Positions 11,038 through 23,800 of a stretch of 64,000 nt of DNA are shown here, one piece after another. Numbering within the stretch: position 1 is the first letter of the stretch; each line of letters opens with the position of its first letter. The notes under the pieces are model-generated. The model worked only from the letters and a program-made list of their open reading frames with translations. It did no database searches and was not told where the DNA came from. This stretch comes from Pararge aegeria (Eukaryota; Arthropoda; Insecta; Lepidoptera; Nymphalidae). The position numbers were made by a program, and so were the translations under genes. The stretch is from NCBI RefSeq assembly GCF_905163445.1, contig NC_053202.1:8494001-8558000 (forward strand). Direction: 5' to 3'.

Positions 11038-11409
11038 ATCATTCAGTTTGGTTGTGTAAAATCGAAGGATTAGAAAAAAGGGAACTTGTGAGAAAGGGAA
11101 CCTGACTGCGACAAGCAGTGAGACACTTATAGAAGGAGGATGATGATTAGATAAATAATTTGATCCGGGTAAGTCTCTTTTTGTAATTCAAACGGTTTAT
11201 AGAGTTTATAGAGATTAGGTTATTAAAATTATTAACCTAGCGTTCAATAACGAAAGAAAGGGAGCACCCTGTATAAGTAGAAAAATAAGCAGGTTAAAAA
11301 TTAGTTGTGTATTGTGAGAAAACTAATGTTTATTTATTCTTTAAAATAAATATTTTATAAATATAAAATAGTAATAGTTTATTTTTATATTATTTTTATA
11401 AATAAATAA
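11038..11409. other. Intergenic, no gene seen
   Basis: A/T-rich, with no coding sequence. The right end includes a T/A-rich partial palindrome ('atagtttattttataaacta') probably belonging to the 3' tail of the element at 11410-11606. Confidence 0.4.
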
Positions 11410-11606
11410 TAGTTTATTTTATAAACTATTTAAAACTAAATAAAATCTAAAACGTCCTCAAAACCACCACAGCGAGGCATACTTCCTAAGATGCTGGCAG
11501 CATTGCCCCTTTGGATGGCCAAACTAATTCGTTGGCCAAGGTAACTGCCCGCTCTAGGATCACCGGTAGACTCGATAACCCTTTTCGATAATTCTTTGAA
11601 TATTTT
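11410..11606 (-). pseudogene. Fragment of retroelement C-terminal domain (family N), copy 1
   Basis: On the minus strand it encodes the same C-terminal stretch as 44493-44711, including GDPRAGSYLGQRISLAIQRG, and ends DVLDFI followed by a stop. I recall this stretch from the end of multi-copy reverse-transcriptase-type proteins in invertebrate genomes. Only about the last 60 codons and the 3' tail remain. Confidence 0.65.
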
Positions 11607-11783
11607 TTTTTCCTAATTTTTCTTTTTTTTAATTGTAAGATATATAAAATGTTTTTACCATAAACAATATAGGTACTTAATATAATTCATACTTCACCTT
11701 CTTTTCTTTCTTTGTTGTAACGCTTTTGCCAGAGTGGTCGTGGTCATCACGATGGGACATTGTTTGTGGCAGTTGTTACTCGC

Positions 11784-11980
11784 TGTTTGTACGCGACTTC
11801 GCACCGAAACACTAAATCGCTTAGCGGCACGTCTTTGTCGGTAGGGTGGCAACTAGCCACGGCCAAAGCCTCCTAGACCAGACCACAGAGAATTCAGAAA
11901 TTATAAATTCCTGCCTAGAATCGAACCCAGAACTATCTGCTTAAATTCACAGCGCTCGCGGTTACGCCAGGCAGGTCGTC
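11784..11980 (-). mobile_element. SINE S1 copy
   Basis: Reverse orientation. B-box complement 'agaatcgaacccagaac' and body 'cttagcggcacgtctttgtc', ending at the A-box complement 'cggttacgccaggcagg'. Confidence 0.75.
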
Positions 11981-12393
11981 AAAATATTTATTGTATAAGT
12001 GATATACTGTCGAAACATGAAATAGATAAAATAGCATGACAGTAAAACGTAATTTTTCGGTTTTCTCCTGTTCACAATTTGCTCTATCATGATTCTGAAA
12101 TGTTTTTTATAAAACTTTTTCGTAAGTCATAAGTTAAGTGAATTGTTGTTAAACCAAAAAGTCATGATTTGAATAAATTACGACGATCTCTCGACGGTTT
12201 AGGTGTAGCTTTGCGCTTTCGATTTTTTATAGTTATAATTGACAGACCGAGCAAGCCTTTTGATGGTAAGTGGAATACCATCGCCTATAACCTAACCTAC
12301 CCTTAGCAGTAGGTGCAAGAACCTTCCACTGTCAAGCACCGCTCTGTGACCATAAACCCAAGGCGTATATGTTTAACCTAATGTGCCTGTAAT

Positions 12394-12500
12394 TGACCGC
12401 CGATTGGCGCAGTTTGCAGCGACCCTGCTTCCTGAGTCCAAGGCCGTGGGTTCGATTCCCACTATTGGAAAATGTTTGTTTGTTTGTTTTTTGGTTTGTT
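12394..12500 (+). mobile_element. tRNA-headed SINE (family S3), head only
   Basis: A-box-like 'attggcgcagtttgcagcg' and a strong B box 'gggttcgattccc' about 45 bp downstream, then a (TGTT)n-rich region. The tail type seen at 12827-13020 may belong to the same family. A functional tRNA gene is excluded because no acceptor-stem pairing follows the B box. Confidence 0.6.
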
Positions 12501-12826
12501 TTAAGTCTTCGATAAATTAAACACAAATACAGAAAAAACTTAAAATAATAAAAATAAAATAGAGCGTGCAAAGGCGGTCTTATCACTAAAGCGATCTCTT
12601 CCAGACAACCTTTGACGTTAGGAGAAAAAAAGCGAAGGAACGGGTTGGTGCAGCAATTTAAGTATAAAAAATATATATTTATATATATATACAAAATAAT
12701 TTTAATAAACTACTTACTCATAAATTCTAATACTACATACATATTATAAAAAATATATATAAGTATATACATATTTAAGCAATATACTACAAACTATAAT
12801 ATTACATAGATAAGAAATTGGTGTTT

Positions 12827-13020
12827 TTTTGATGAGCATGAATGTTTTTCAGTGCTGGGTGTTTATATGTATATTGCTATTTATTTATGTATTTTATTCA
12901 TAAAAATATTCATCAGTCATCTTAGCACACATAACACAAGCTACGCTTACTTTGGGGCTAGGCGGCGATGTGTGTATTATCGTAGTATATTTATTTATTA
13001 ATTTATTTATTTAATACGCT
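12827..13020 (+). mobile_element. Retroposon 3' end (family V), copy 3
   Basis: Begins near 'gaatgtttttcagtgctggg', contains 'aacacaagctacgcttactt', and ends in (TTTA)n. The longest V copy in the window. Confidence 0.65.
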
Positions 13021-13124
13021 TGGCGGTAGAAATAAACATGGCGGTTGGTAATACTTCCGGACGAGCTCTGTCTCAAATCTCAACTATTAAAGCATTACCA
13101 GCCATGGGGCACGGGTCTGCTCTC

Positions 13125-13390
13125 AGAATGAGAAGGGTTTAGGTCGTAGACTACCACGTGGATAAGTGCGAATTGGTAAAGTCACGCCTTTGAGAACATT
13201 ATCGAGAACTATAAGTTATGCAGGTGTTTTTAAAGCCTTATATTAGAATTTAAAGCCATATCATATCAATATAATATTTGATAATTAAAAACGCACATAA
13301 CTCCAAAAGTGGAACGTTAGAGGTACGTCCCGGGGGTTGAACTTGGTGTCCCAAAACGAAGCCATAGTCTTAACCACTAGACGGCAATCA
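13125..13390 (-). mobile_element. SINE S2 copy
   Basis: Reverse orientation. The degraded B box is the complement of 'cgggggttgaacttgg', with 'tcttaaccactagacggc' at the tRNA-like start. Confidence 0.6.
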
Positions 13391-13640
13391 GTGCCTTAAA
13401 CCGAGAGATTATCTCATCTTATCAAGTATTTTCAAGCCATCATCTTACCGTCAGATGCATTAACCATCGGAAAGCTGTAGATAGAAATAGTAGAATTTAC
13501 AATTCTAATAAAATAATATTAACTAGTCTATTTAAATCAAATCTAGTTTTGCAAAATGAATATATGTTCTGCAAACTAGTTTTGCTGATTTTGCGACAGT
13601 TAATTTTGCGATACTATCGCTTTCCAATCACATTAATAAA

Positions 13641-13698
13641 GCATACAAATCGGAAATGAATATATGTCTAAAGATATATTCATTTCCGATTTGTATGC
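13641..13698. repeat. Perfect 25-bp hairpin, 8-nt loop
   Basis: 13641-13665 and 13674-13698 are exact reverse complements separated by 8 bases. Arm sequence starts gcatacaaatcggaaatg. No flanking gene. Confidence 0.9.
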
Positions 13699-13909
13699 CG
13701 ACGCCGGGGCAAAGTTTTATGAGACTATTTGAAGGCATGCCGGATTTAGCGAAAGTGTAGTAGAAACAATGTGTGGCTATTGAATCCAAACGGCTTAATT
13801 ATGTAATTTTCGACATCTTGACCGTTTGTGTACAGCACAGACATCATACTTTAGGTACAGAACTAGATGAGGTTTTGAGACAGAGATTTACACTAACTTG
13901 CAAGACTTT

Positions 13910-14030
13910 ATGAAAATTAAGCTTAACTTGCTAAACTCTGCGAAAAGAAAGAAAGACAATTTTCGCGGAGTATAGCAAATTAAGCTTAATTTTCATAATA
14001 TATCATGGCATTCCGCAAAGTAACGCCTGG
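13910..14030. mobile_element. Foldback MITE, copy 1
   Basis: 37-bp terminal inverted arms, 13910-13946 and 13960-13996, with few mismatches (start atgaaaattaagcttaac), followed by 'atatcatggcattccgcaaa' and 'gtaacgcctg'. The same right flank occurs at 62915-63205, so the mobile unit is larger than the hairpin. Confidence 0.7.
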
Positions 14031-14054
14031 TTCTTTACAAAATGTGCAGGACTT

Positions 14055-14482
14055 CGGCAAAAATTTTGAGAATTACAATAAAAAAACATACGGGACATAC
14101 TTAATCGATCCTCATGAAACTTTGTACACATATTTTTGGAAGTGTTAGAAGTAATATAGGATACTTTTTATCCCGACATTAAGCTCGATTCCTTTGGGAG
14201 AGGGGATGAAAGTGTTTGACAATTTACACCATAACTCCGACAAATTATAACCGATTTAAATAATTATTTTTGTACTATAGAGGTTATAATATGTGTTTAA
14301 TTTTTCCCAACTGTAGTTGGAGATAGAGGACAGAACTCTTCAGCGGACAGCAGCAAACCACACATTTAAGGCTTAGCGATACTGAATAATTTTTTTAGAA
14401 GTACTACATTCATACACAACTAAATTTAATGCCACATCAAAAAACAAAATCAAACGCAGACAAAGTCGCGGGCAACAGCTAG
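14055..14482 (+). mobile_element. Helitron-like non-autonomous element, 3' part
   Basis: Ends 'gtcgcgggcaacagctag' followed by T (CTAG at 14479-14482), a standard lepidopteran Helitron terminus. The body contains 'ctcatgaaactttgtacaca' and 'cataactccgacaaattata', typical of such elements. 5' end not located. Confidence 0.6.
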
Positions 14483-15999
14483 TACATAATAAGGCAACAC
14501 ACCTCAAAATCATTCACAGCTTTTTACATAAGCTTAAGCTGGAATAAATCTCTCTGTAACCTCCATTTTACGTGTAGGTGAAACATTCTCGCAGAATGGA
14601 GGCCTTCTTATAAAATGCATATAAACTCCAACATAATTCAGTTTTTATACTGCTTCAAAGGATATTTGGACTACCTTAAACTGCAATACTGTACACACAT
14701 GCATTTACATAACTTCGATCATACCTCAACTCAAAGTGCCATGGAAATTTTGTACCCTAGAAAATTACAATAATATTTCAACATCTTTTAAGATAAAAAT
14801 ATTATTAAAAAACTAACAATTCTCGCTTATTTAATAATTTGTTTGATGAATAATTAATATAATGCAATTGAATGATGTTCGTCATAAGACGCTTACGTAC
14901 ATTTCCGCAAAGTAGCGAGTCTATGTTTTTAAAACTTTTTCTTAAACCGTTCTACGTGAGAGGAAGACAAGCCAAGAGTGTACCACGCAGTGGGCTGTCT
15001 GATTAGGCTGTTAATCGTCATTATTACTAAGCGCGAATTTTCTAATGTTTCAAATGAGAAAATACGTTTCTTTGTTGACGGAATATAGGCTCCTTTTACG
15101 CCCTGGAAAAAATCAAATTCCCAAGGGTGGTTTACAGGAACATTTCTGTTTAGACCAAGTGTCGTCCTTCTTTTAAGTCTAAACAAAGCAACTAGACTTA
15201 TTCAACACGAGTAACGCCGCGGGGCGCAGTTAATACTTGATCAAATAGAATATTAAACATGCTTCTGCAACCGTCTTGTCGCCACTTTGCGCTTCACGTA
15301 AGTGTTCATCTAGCTAACATAACAGTGACTTTTGTTTTCACTTAACTATGATCTCTCTTTGTTTGTGCGAATGATAACGTTTTATTTAAATAAACACTCT
15401 CGAGTAACTGGTATTTAAGTTGTTAGTTCACGTAAGTTTTCTTTGACGCTGATGATGTTGCAGATATTTTGAACCCCGGACGTAAATGACGGGGTGTTAA
15501 TAGTATGACGCGTGTATGTGTGTGTGTGTGTTTGTCTGTGGTATCGTATTAAACGAATGGATAAACCGATATCGATTTTGTTTTTTTTTTCTTTGAAAGG
15601 TGAATAAGTCGGAAGACGTAAGATCACCGCGGCCACTAAATTGCGGATTACATATTTTACAACAACTCGCTTAAGTGGGTATGTAATGAAAGTGCTTGAC
15701 TAGTAGAATAACGTACACTGCATTGAATGTCGGAGGTTTCTAAATATTTAATTTATATATTACGAAGCAAAGTTAGAGCACAAAAATACTGTAACTTTAA
15801 GTTTACAGATAAAGTTGTATTTACTCCATTGAAATGATCACAGGTGTTATTGGCTGATTTATTTCAAGGTCGATTAAATTACATATTATGGCGTACATCT
15901 AGCCAATAGTGGAACATAATAGCGTCAGCTAATCAGAAAGTTTAACTGCCTCATTAATTAAGCTGACTGTAGTAGTAGAGTTATGTGCGAAAAAAAAAA
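14483..15999. other. Intergenic, no gene seen
   Basis: Mostly A/T-rich unique-looking sequence. An 85-codon open frame at 14929-15186 (minus) shows no family features and no splice context. A (TG)n microsatellite lies at about 15516-15532. Confidence 0.4.
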
Positions 16000-16004
16000 C
16001 ACCC

Positions 16005-16085
16005 GGCTATGTTTGTTGAGAGTTGCAAAAGTGCCACCCTTACTTGAATAAAGATATTTTTGACTTTGACTTTGACATTGTGCTC
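16005..16085 (+). mobile_element. Non-LTR retrotransposon 3' terminus
   Basis: 'ttgaataaagatatttttga' followed by a CTTTGA repeat, a short 3' tail typical of a lepidopteran non-LTR element. The coding part is absent. Confidence 0.5.
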
Positions 16086-16617
16086 TGCAGTGGCCTAGTA
16101 ATGGATTGATATGATGATGAAAAAAATATCTATGCACTCCTGGTGTCTACTTTAAATGTATCTATTTTTAAATAATAGCAGTTGATGTTTATTTTACAAA
16201 ACTTTCTCCTGTTACTTAATTATTTTAATTGTATAATAATCAACACTGTTTAGAAGATGGAAACTGTTTCTTATTTGAAGACTTTCGACTTTACAAGATA
16301 ATTGCGTATTCACACCATGATGATGCGCAGGTAGGCTGAATTTAAATAAATAAATTAATGCAATTAACATAAGAGATCTAATTTACGCCATTACGAATAT
16401 TCCACTCGAAGCACTCTAAAGAAACTTCTACGTGAAACGTTTTTAACATAGTTAATTTGTGAAAACTATATGATTAGACATTCTCTATGTGAGAAAGCTC
16501 TAATCAAGTGAATAATAGAAAAAAAATTCTAGGAGAATTACTATGTTGCTTTATTTTTTATTGTTTATTTTATTTATTATCATATATTTTTTTTCATTGT
16601 GAACTGTAAAATAATTT

Positions 16618-16775
16618 TGAAAAAGAGCAATCTGAGTTTCTTGCCGACTCTTCTCGGTGGAATCTGCCTTCCGAATCGGTGGTAGAGTCACTACAAACAG
16701 ATTGTATTGACATTTCAAAAGTGTTTATAAAGTAGGCTACTGTGCCTACCTTAGGTAAATGAATTTTGAATTTAA
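16618..16775 (+). mobile_element. Family Z non-LTR 3' end
   Basis: Contains 'gagtttcttgccgactctt' and 'ggtggtagagtcactacaaa', ending near 'aaatgaattttgaattta'. Only the non-coding 3' end remains. It faces an inverted, more diverged copy at 16819-17070. Confidence 0.8.
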
Positions 16776-16818
16776 AATATTGAATTTAAATGAATATCGA
16801 ATTTTTTTAAATAAAAAT

Positions 16819-17070
16819 AATTCAAAATTCATTTATTTCAAGTAAGCCTTTGTCTTCAGTACTTTTGAATACTTCACTTTCTGTATTTGGAGTCGCCTCC
16901 CGGCTTTTAAGGAGTTTGTTTATCTGTTTTTGAACCACCCAAACCCAAAAAAAAGTTTTACTCTGATAATAATAATACTTTAAACTCTTTTGTTTCACGA
17001 AAACTTAACTGGGAACAGCTAAGAACTGCCAAGAAACTCAGCAGTTGCTCTTTTCCAACATCAACATGTA
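16819..17070 (-). mobile_element. Family Z non-LTR 3' end, diverged
   Basis: Starts 'attcaaaattcatttatttc' and ends 'cagttgctcttttccaacat', both diagnostic of family Z in reverse. The middle is heavily diverged. With 16618-16775 it forms an inverted pair of 3' ends. Confidence 0.65.
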
Positions 17071-18318
17071 CAAACATAAATCTAAAAGCGACCCTGGTCT
17101 AAGAAGAGCTTACACCAAATGTAACAGGATATATTTTTTACGCTATCACCATCTCACAGTCAATTAATATTTATTTTAATTTTATTTTCTATAAGCTAAG
17201 TTTTATATTAACTTTGAAATTATTAAGAGACATTTCGAAGATTTCATTCGGTAATTTGTTATAAAATATATGCATATATGAAAAAAGTTTCTATAAGAAT
17301 GGTTAGGTCATTAAATGTGTCATTCAGTACAACGTTGATACGCAGGACGTACGGTACAGGGTGCCTATACACTTATTCGATGCCGTTTAGCTGATTTTGA
17401 TAAATTATGCATTGTCGATTTGCACACGAAAGTTTCTCTGAAATCGATTCTATCCTATCCAACATGGTAACACCCGTTTAATAATCACCGTATCTACGAT
17501 TTGAAAATATACAAGGTAGGAAAATTTAATCTCCCAATATATTTTGTTGGTAAGATACAGCTCGCTAACAGATATACGGACTGAAGGCTGGTCATCGCTC
17601 AGCAGAGGATTAGTAATGGGACCCATTGGCAGCATTCGTTCACGGAAGTTAGAGCAATTTAAGCTGTAGTAGACATTAATATTTTTTATATTTTTTTTTT
17701 GTCATTTCACAACAACGATATTTTTATGATCAATTGATTAGAAAACTAGTGTAAAATCACGGTGTTTTATTTGCACGTACAGAAAGTCTTCATGCTATGA
17801 CTTGATACACGTCGTCTTTACAGGCCAAAGTTAACTGCAATCTGTAAATTGCGAAAATCCAATCTGCATTCTAGTCTATGCATGCCCAAAATCTTAACCG
17901 CATGTACGCATATAATGCACTGGTACGAACAAACCTTCTTCTTTCTCACCTAGATACTTACTAAAACCTTTTTTTTTACTGGTAGGCTGTGGTAGGCCAA
18001 TGGACTTGTATATCGCGGAAAAGTGTGGAAATACCCGCACGCACCTTTCCGTTTACGACGGGCGTGCTAAATAGAGATGGTTGCGTGACTTAGCGAATAA
18101 GTATGCGGGTCAGAGCGACTTGGCACGTGGAGCCGTTTGTCTGGTGTTAGTTTCACGCGAGAAAACGTACTCGTATGGCAGTTATGGGGGCATCTCAATT
18201 GCTTTATCTTTGACGGAAAGAGATAAAGGAAATACACATGAAATAACTGGATGGCTGTGGTAATAAGAGAGAGAGAGTTGAAGAAGACCTAAGGATGATG
18301 AAAAAATATATCTTTATA
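17071..18318. other. Intergenic, no gene seen
   Basis: No coding sequence recognised. The segment around 17970-18260 is less A/T-rich than its surroundings and holds a 60-codon open frame without family features. Probably a decayed repeat. Confidence 0.35.
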
Positions 18319-18639
18319 TTTTTCCACTACAAGTTAGACCTTGATTGCATAATCACTTGCTGATAAGTACCGATGCAGTCTAAGATGGTAACGGGCTAAC
18401 CTAACCTAACCTGTTAGTGTTATGGCAGTTATTTAAATTCACCTAATCTGCTTTGTACCGGAACGTTAAATCGCTTAGCAGCACGTCTTTCTCGCTAGTG
18501 CGGTAATTGGCTACAGCAGATGTCTTCCAACGGAATAGAGAAAATTCAGAATTTATAAATTCCCAAACTGCTTCTGCCAGGATCGACCTCGGGACCTACC
18601 TTAAATCACAGCGCTCCCCGCTGCGCCAGGAGGGTCGTG
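18319..18639 (-). mobile_element. SINE S1, most complete copy
   Basis: Reverse orientation and nearly full length. It runs from the tail side near 18319, through 'gatgcagtctaagatggtaa', 'cttagcagcacgtctttctc' and the B-box complement 'aggatcgacctcggga', to the A-box complement 'ccccgctgcgccaggag'. Contains a local triple CTAAC at about 18396-18411. Confidence 0.75.
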
Positions 18640-18664
18640 AAATTTCAGTAGAAGTAAAACATCT

Positions 18665-18925
18665 TGTGATGTAGCTCGTCCGGGGAATTACCACAGCTAT
18701 GCTTACTTCTGCCGCCAAGAATCATTGTTGCAATGATGGGTCCCGATCTGATCTGCTATGGCAGGAGGCTTCGGCCGTGGCTGGTTACCATCTGGTTACC
18801 TATGTCTCACGTGGATGGACACAGGGCAGCATGCGTTGTAGGATGTGTTTCCTGCCTGCCCTACGAAGTGTTTTTCTGTTTTTAGGCTATAGTTTTCCAT
18901 CTGCCATCAGGTGAAACATCAGCCT
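18665..18925 (+). repeat. Dispersed repeat D1, long copy
   Basis: Starts 'gctcgtccggggaattacca', includes 'cttacttctgccgccaagaa' and 'caggaggcttcggccgtggc', and ends 'catcaggtgaaacatcagcc'. Partial copies are at 3810-3926, 8450-8830 and 18990-19170. Confidence 0.6.
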
Positions 18926-18989
18926 GGTCCTTAGTTTATAAAAAATAAAGTACACAAGATGAAGAAGTTAAAAATGATGACTCAAAAAT

Positions 18990-19170
18990 AGATCTAGTGA
19001 TAAAGCTTCTTGTGACAGATCTCGTACGGGAAATTACTGCCGCAATGCTTATTTCTGTCGCCAAGTAGCATTGCCTGAATAAAAGCCAAAAAAGCACGGT
19101 TGCCTGTGCAGTTTTTTTTTTTTTAATATGCCGTATGTGCACACGGCGTTGTAGTTGCTGCTTTGCGGCA
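18990..19170 (+). repeat. Dispersed repeat D1, short copy
   Basis: Again 'ctcgtacgggaaattactgc' and 'cttatttctgtcgccaagta', then a T run. It follows the long copy by only about 65 bp. Confidence 0.55.
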
Positions 19171-20697
19171 GAAATAATCGTGGCGGTATTATTATTTTAT
19201 TTATTTAACTGCTTATTTGTACACCGCTATAAAGTTAGGGAAATAAAATAAGAATAGAAATACAAAGACGGAAGTAGAATACAAAAGGCGGCTTTATCTT
19301 TATATGGTACGGTAGTGCTTCCCCGGACAAGCTCTGTCACAAAAAGCTCAACTAGAATTGATTCAAACATTTTATATTCTGTTAATATTATTTTTGCATT
19401 TTGTACGGTTAGATCTTTTAAACTATGCAACGGATCATAATTCGGTTTACATCATAGGATAGAGTTATTTAAGAGAAAGGTTTATATGTAGCATACATGA
19501 ATATTATAGAAGACAAAAGCAAAGAAATTCAAAGATTTTTAATGTGATGTCGTAACAAACGTATTTTTGTGCGATTCCATTGCAAGCGCTGGCTTAACCT
19601 AAGGAGATAGATTAAATTAATATACTACGGAATTGCTAATGAATCCAAACTGAGTATCTACTTTGCAAAGCCTGGGCGGGTCACTAGTATGATTTAGTAA
19701 AATTTTTGACAAAAAAGAATCGACCTCGAAATAAAACTATAAAGCAAGAAATTATTTTTTTTACAACATTTTTAAGTCGGTGCATAGTAAAATGTACTAA
19801 GAAAAGTTTCTAGTATTTTTCTAAATTTTACATACAATAAAGAATACGATAAAAATATTCAAATCGCTATGGGTGTGCCCATAATATTTCCCTCCCTCCC
19901 CTCGATTTTTCCAGGATCCCCCAATAGATTTTCACTAAATTAAAATGGCCCCACCACAAATATGACATGACCAAAAAAGGTACGATCGAATTGACAACCT
20001 GCTCCTTTCTTTTAGACGGTTGAAAACACAGTTGCAGGTCTCTTTAAAACCAGTTCAAACAAGTGTGCAAGAATAACGGTTATGATAATATACTCAGCTT
20101 TAGTGATGGATTAATTATTAGCAATAGCATTATTTTTTAGCAAGTTTTATTTTAATTATCATTTGATAAATTATATTCCGTTGTGAATTTTGGTGTCGTG
20201 CGAATATGACAATGTTACACTATAACACTGGTGACCACGAAAAATACATTAGTTTTAAAAGCTCAAAGGGCATGTTGGTGGTTTAAAAATTAATATCCCA
20301 AATGTAATTGAGGATAATAACGTAGCCTTCATCTCATCTCTTTGTAGGAATTTCGTTATAGAAAACCTCAAAAACTAAAATCTTTTTGGTTTAACGGGAA
20401 TCCAAAAAGAGCACCGTTATCTGCCTTCGGACATGCACACCTTCAACTTTGCATCTGCCTTCACTATTGAATTATATTGAATAATAATTACTGTAGATAT
20501 TTTTCTAAAGGCAGGCTTGGAGGGTCTAAAAAAAACCAAATGCATTTAAAGTGTGGAATTTAAGTAAAAAACGATGATGATGTCATATGAATTAACATTT
20601 AACACTTACAATTTCCGTATATGCCTATTTTGTGTTAGGTTTTTTCACATTTAATCAAAAAACTAAAAACTCATCGCACTGATTGCAAAAAAAATTC
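19171..20697. other. Intergenic, left flank of satellite
   Basis: A/T-rich, with no gene, RNA or clear repeat recognised. Satellite-like 17-bp units start abruptly at about 20698. Confidence 0.4.
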
Positions 20698-21029
20698 TGT
20701 TAGTACATTATATACTTAAGTACGTACGTATACTTCAGTATATTACGATATCGATATTATGATAGATATCGATCATAATATCGATATCGATATAGATAAT
20801 AATATCGATATCGATACTGACATCGATGTCAATATCGATATCGATATTGATATCGATATTACGATATTACGATATCGATTTTATGATAGATATCGATCAT
20901 AATATCGATATTTTTATCAATTTTAATATCGATATCGATATTATTAAAATCGATGTCAATATTGATATCGATATTATGATCTATATCGATATCGATAACG
21001 ATACTGACATCGATTTTAATATCGTAATG

Positions 21030-21498
21030 TACAGTAAAGTAAAGTACGTAATGTACTTAAGTATATAATGTATTTAAGTATATAACGTACTTAAGTATAT
21101 AATGTATCTAAGTATATAACGTATTTAAGTGTATAACGTACTTAAGTATATAATGTATTTAAGTATATAACGTACTTAAGTATATAATGTACTTAAGTAT
21201 ATAATGTATTTAAGTATATAATGTTCTTAAGTATATAATGTATTTAAGTATATAATGTACTTAAGTATATAACATACTTAAGTATATAACGTATTTAAGT
21301 ATATAATGTACTTAAGTATATAATGTACTTAAGTATATAATATACTTAAGTATATAATGAACTTGAGTATATAGTGTACTTAAGTATATAATGTATTTAA
21401 GTATATAATGTTCTTAAGTATATAATCTATTTAAGTATATAATGTACTTAAGTATATAACGTATTTAAGTATATAATGTACTTAAGTATATAATGTAC
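21030..21498 (+). repeat. 17-bp satellite tract, forward
   Basis: About 28 units of the ~17-bp type-2 repeat. Unit-to-unit variation is at single positions (gtac, gtat, gttc, gaac). Other forward tracts: 22270-22693, 29446-29704, 31735-32114, 33395-33483, 34020-34418, 35815-36214, 37612-37993 and 38430-39014. Confidence 0.93.
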
Positions 21499-22693
21499 TG
21501 ACATCGATTTTAATATCGATATCGATATTGTGATCTATATCTATATCGATATCGATATTCAAATCGATGTCAATATCGATATAGATATAAATCATAATAT
21601 CGATATTGATATCGATATCGATATATTATCTATATTTCGAAAGTGCTTAAATTCATAATATCGATATTTATATCGATATCGATATCGACATCGATATTTA
21701 TATCGATATCGATATCGATACTAAAATTGATATCGATATCGATATTAAAATCGATGTCAATATCAATATCAATATCGATATTAAAATCGATGTCAGTATC
21801 AATATCGATATCGATATTATTATCTAAATCGATATCGATAAAAATATCGATATTTTGATAGATATCGATCATCGTAATATCGTAATATCGATATCAATAT
21901 TGATATCGATATCAATATTGATATCGATATTGTACTTAAGTATCGATGTCAATATCGATATCAATATTGATATCGATATTGACATCGATTAAAATCGATA
22001 TAAATATCGATAATATTATCGATTTCGATACTGATATCGATATCGATATTAAAATCGATGTCTATATCGATATTAAAAACGATGTCAATATCGAGATCAA
22101 TATCAATATCGATATTAAAATCGATGTCAGTATCGATATCGATATTATTATCTATATCGATATCGATATTAAAATTGATAAAAATATCGACATTATGATC
22201 GATATCTATCATAATATCGATATCGTAATATCGTAATATCGATATCGATACTGACATAGATTTTACATAAATTATACGTTTAATTATATAATGTAATTAA
22301 GTATATAATGTACTTAAGTATGTAATGTATTAAGGTATAGAATGTTCTTAAGTTTATAATGTTTTTAAGTATATAATGTAATTAAGTATATAATGTTCTT
22401 AAGTATATAATGTACTTAAGTATATAATGTATTTAAGTATATAATGTTTTTAAGTATATAATGTACTTAAGTAAATAGTGTTCTTAAGTATATAATGTAA
22501 ATAAGTAAATAATGTACTGAAGTATATAATGTACTTAATAAATAATGTAAATAAATAAATAATGTACTAAAGTATATAATGTAAATAAGTAAATAATATA
22601 CTTAAGTATTTAATGTATTTAAGTATATATTGTACTTAAGTATCTAATGTACTTAAGTATATACTGTCCTTAAGTATATAATGTACTTAAGTA

Positions 22694-22942
22694 AAATTCA
22701 AAATTCAAAATTAATTTGTTTCAAGTGGGTCTAATACAAGCACTTTTGAAACGTCAAGTCTGTCCGAGTGTAGTGACTCTACCACCGGTTCGGAAGGCAG
22801 ATTCTACCGAGAAGGAGCCGGCAAGAAACTCAGCAGTTGCTCTTTTCCAACATCAAAAATTTACATTTTACATTTTAACATTCATTTTTCTATCTTGTGA
22901 GAGATGAAAGCGGAGCCGGATGCTTCCAAGCAACCTTGTCAT
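22694..22942 (-). mobile_element. Family Z non-LTR 3' fragment inside the satellite
   Basis: Begins AATTCAAAATTCAAAATT and ends 'cttccaagcaaccttgtcat', which is the reverse complement of the last coding bases plus 3' end of family Z. Flanked by a type-2 tract on the left and a type-1 block on the right. Severely 5' truncated. Confidence 0.88.
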
Positions 22943-23557
22943 GACATCGATTTTAATATCGATATCGATAACACTATCGAAATCGATATTATTATCGATA
23001 TTTATATCGGTTTTTAATCTATGTCAATATCGATATCAATATTGATATCGATATTACGATATAACGATATCGATATTATGATAGATATCGATCATAATAT
23101 CGATATTTTTATTGATTTTAATTTCGATATCGATATAGATAATAATATCGATATCGATACTGACATCGATTTTAATATCGATATCGATACTGACATAGAT
23201 TTTAATATCGATATCAATATCGATATCGATACTGACATCGATTTTAATATCGGTTCTGACATCGATTTTAATATCGATATTGATATTGATATCGATATTG
23301 ACATCGATTTTAATATCGATATCGATATCAATTTTAGTATCGATATTGATATGGATATCGATATCGATGTCGATATCGATATCTATTTGAATATCGATAT
23401 AAATATCGATATTATGAATATAAGCACTTTCGAAATATAGATAATATATCGATATTGATATTATGATTTATATCTATATCGATATTGACATCGATTTGAA
23501 TATCGATATTGATATAAATATAGATCATAATATCGATATCGATATTAAAATCGATGT

Positions 23558-23800
23558 TAGTACATTATATACATAAGTACATTATATACTTAAATACGTT
23601 ATATACTTAAGTACATTATATACTTCAATACATTATATACTTAAGTACATTTTTTACTAATGTACGTTATTTACTTAAATACATTATCTACTTAAGTACA
23701 TTATTTACTTATGTACGTTATTTACTTAAAAAAATTATATACTTACGTACATTATATACTTAAGTACATTATATACTTACGTATGTTATATACTTAAATA
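23558..23800 (-). repeat. 17-bp satellite tract, reverse
   Basis: First long tract in the opposite orientation (acattatatacttaagt). Other reverse tracts: 28012-28472, 32865-33238, 44028-45163 (interrupted), 45724-45893, 48326-48665, 48947-49490, 50052-50206, 50547-50864, 51205-51523, 51865-52727 and 53250-53680. Confidence 0.93.

Noticed and set aside
12394..12470. Possible tRNA gene
   Set aside because: It has A- and B-box-like sequences but no pairing acceptor stem or normal anticodon arm. The downstream TGTT-rich tail fits a SINE head.
14929..15186. 85-codon minus-strand ORF
   Set aside because: No recognisable domain, no start context, splice partners or neighbouring exons. Length is within chance expectation.
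18394..18414. CTAACCTAACCTAACC resembling the insect telomere repeat (TTAGG)n
   Set aside because: Only about three units, located inside an S1 SINE whose normal sequence is 'gggctaacctgttag'. A local slippage, not a telomere.
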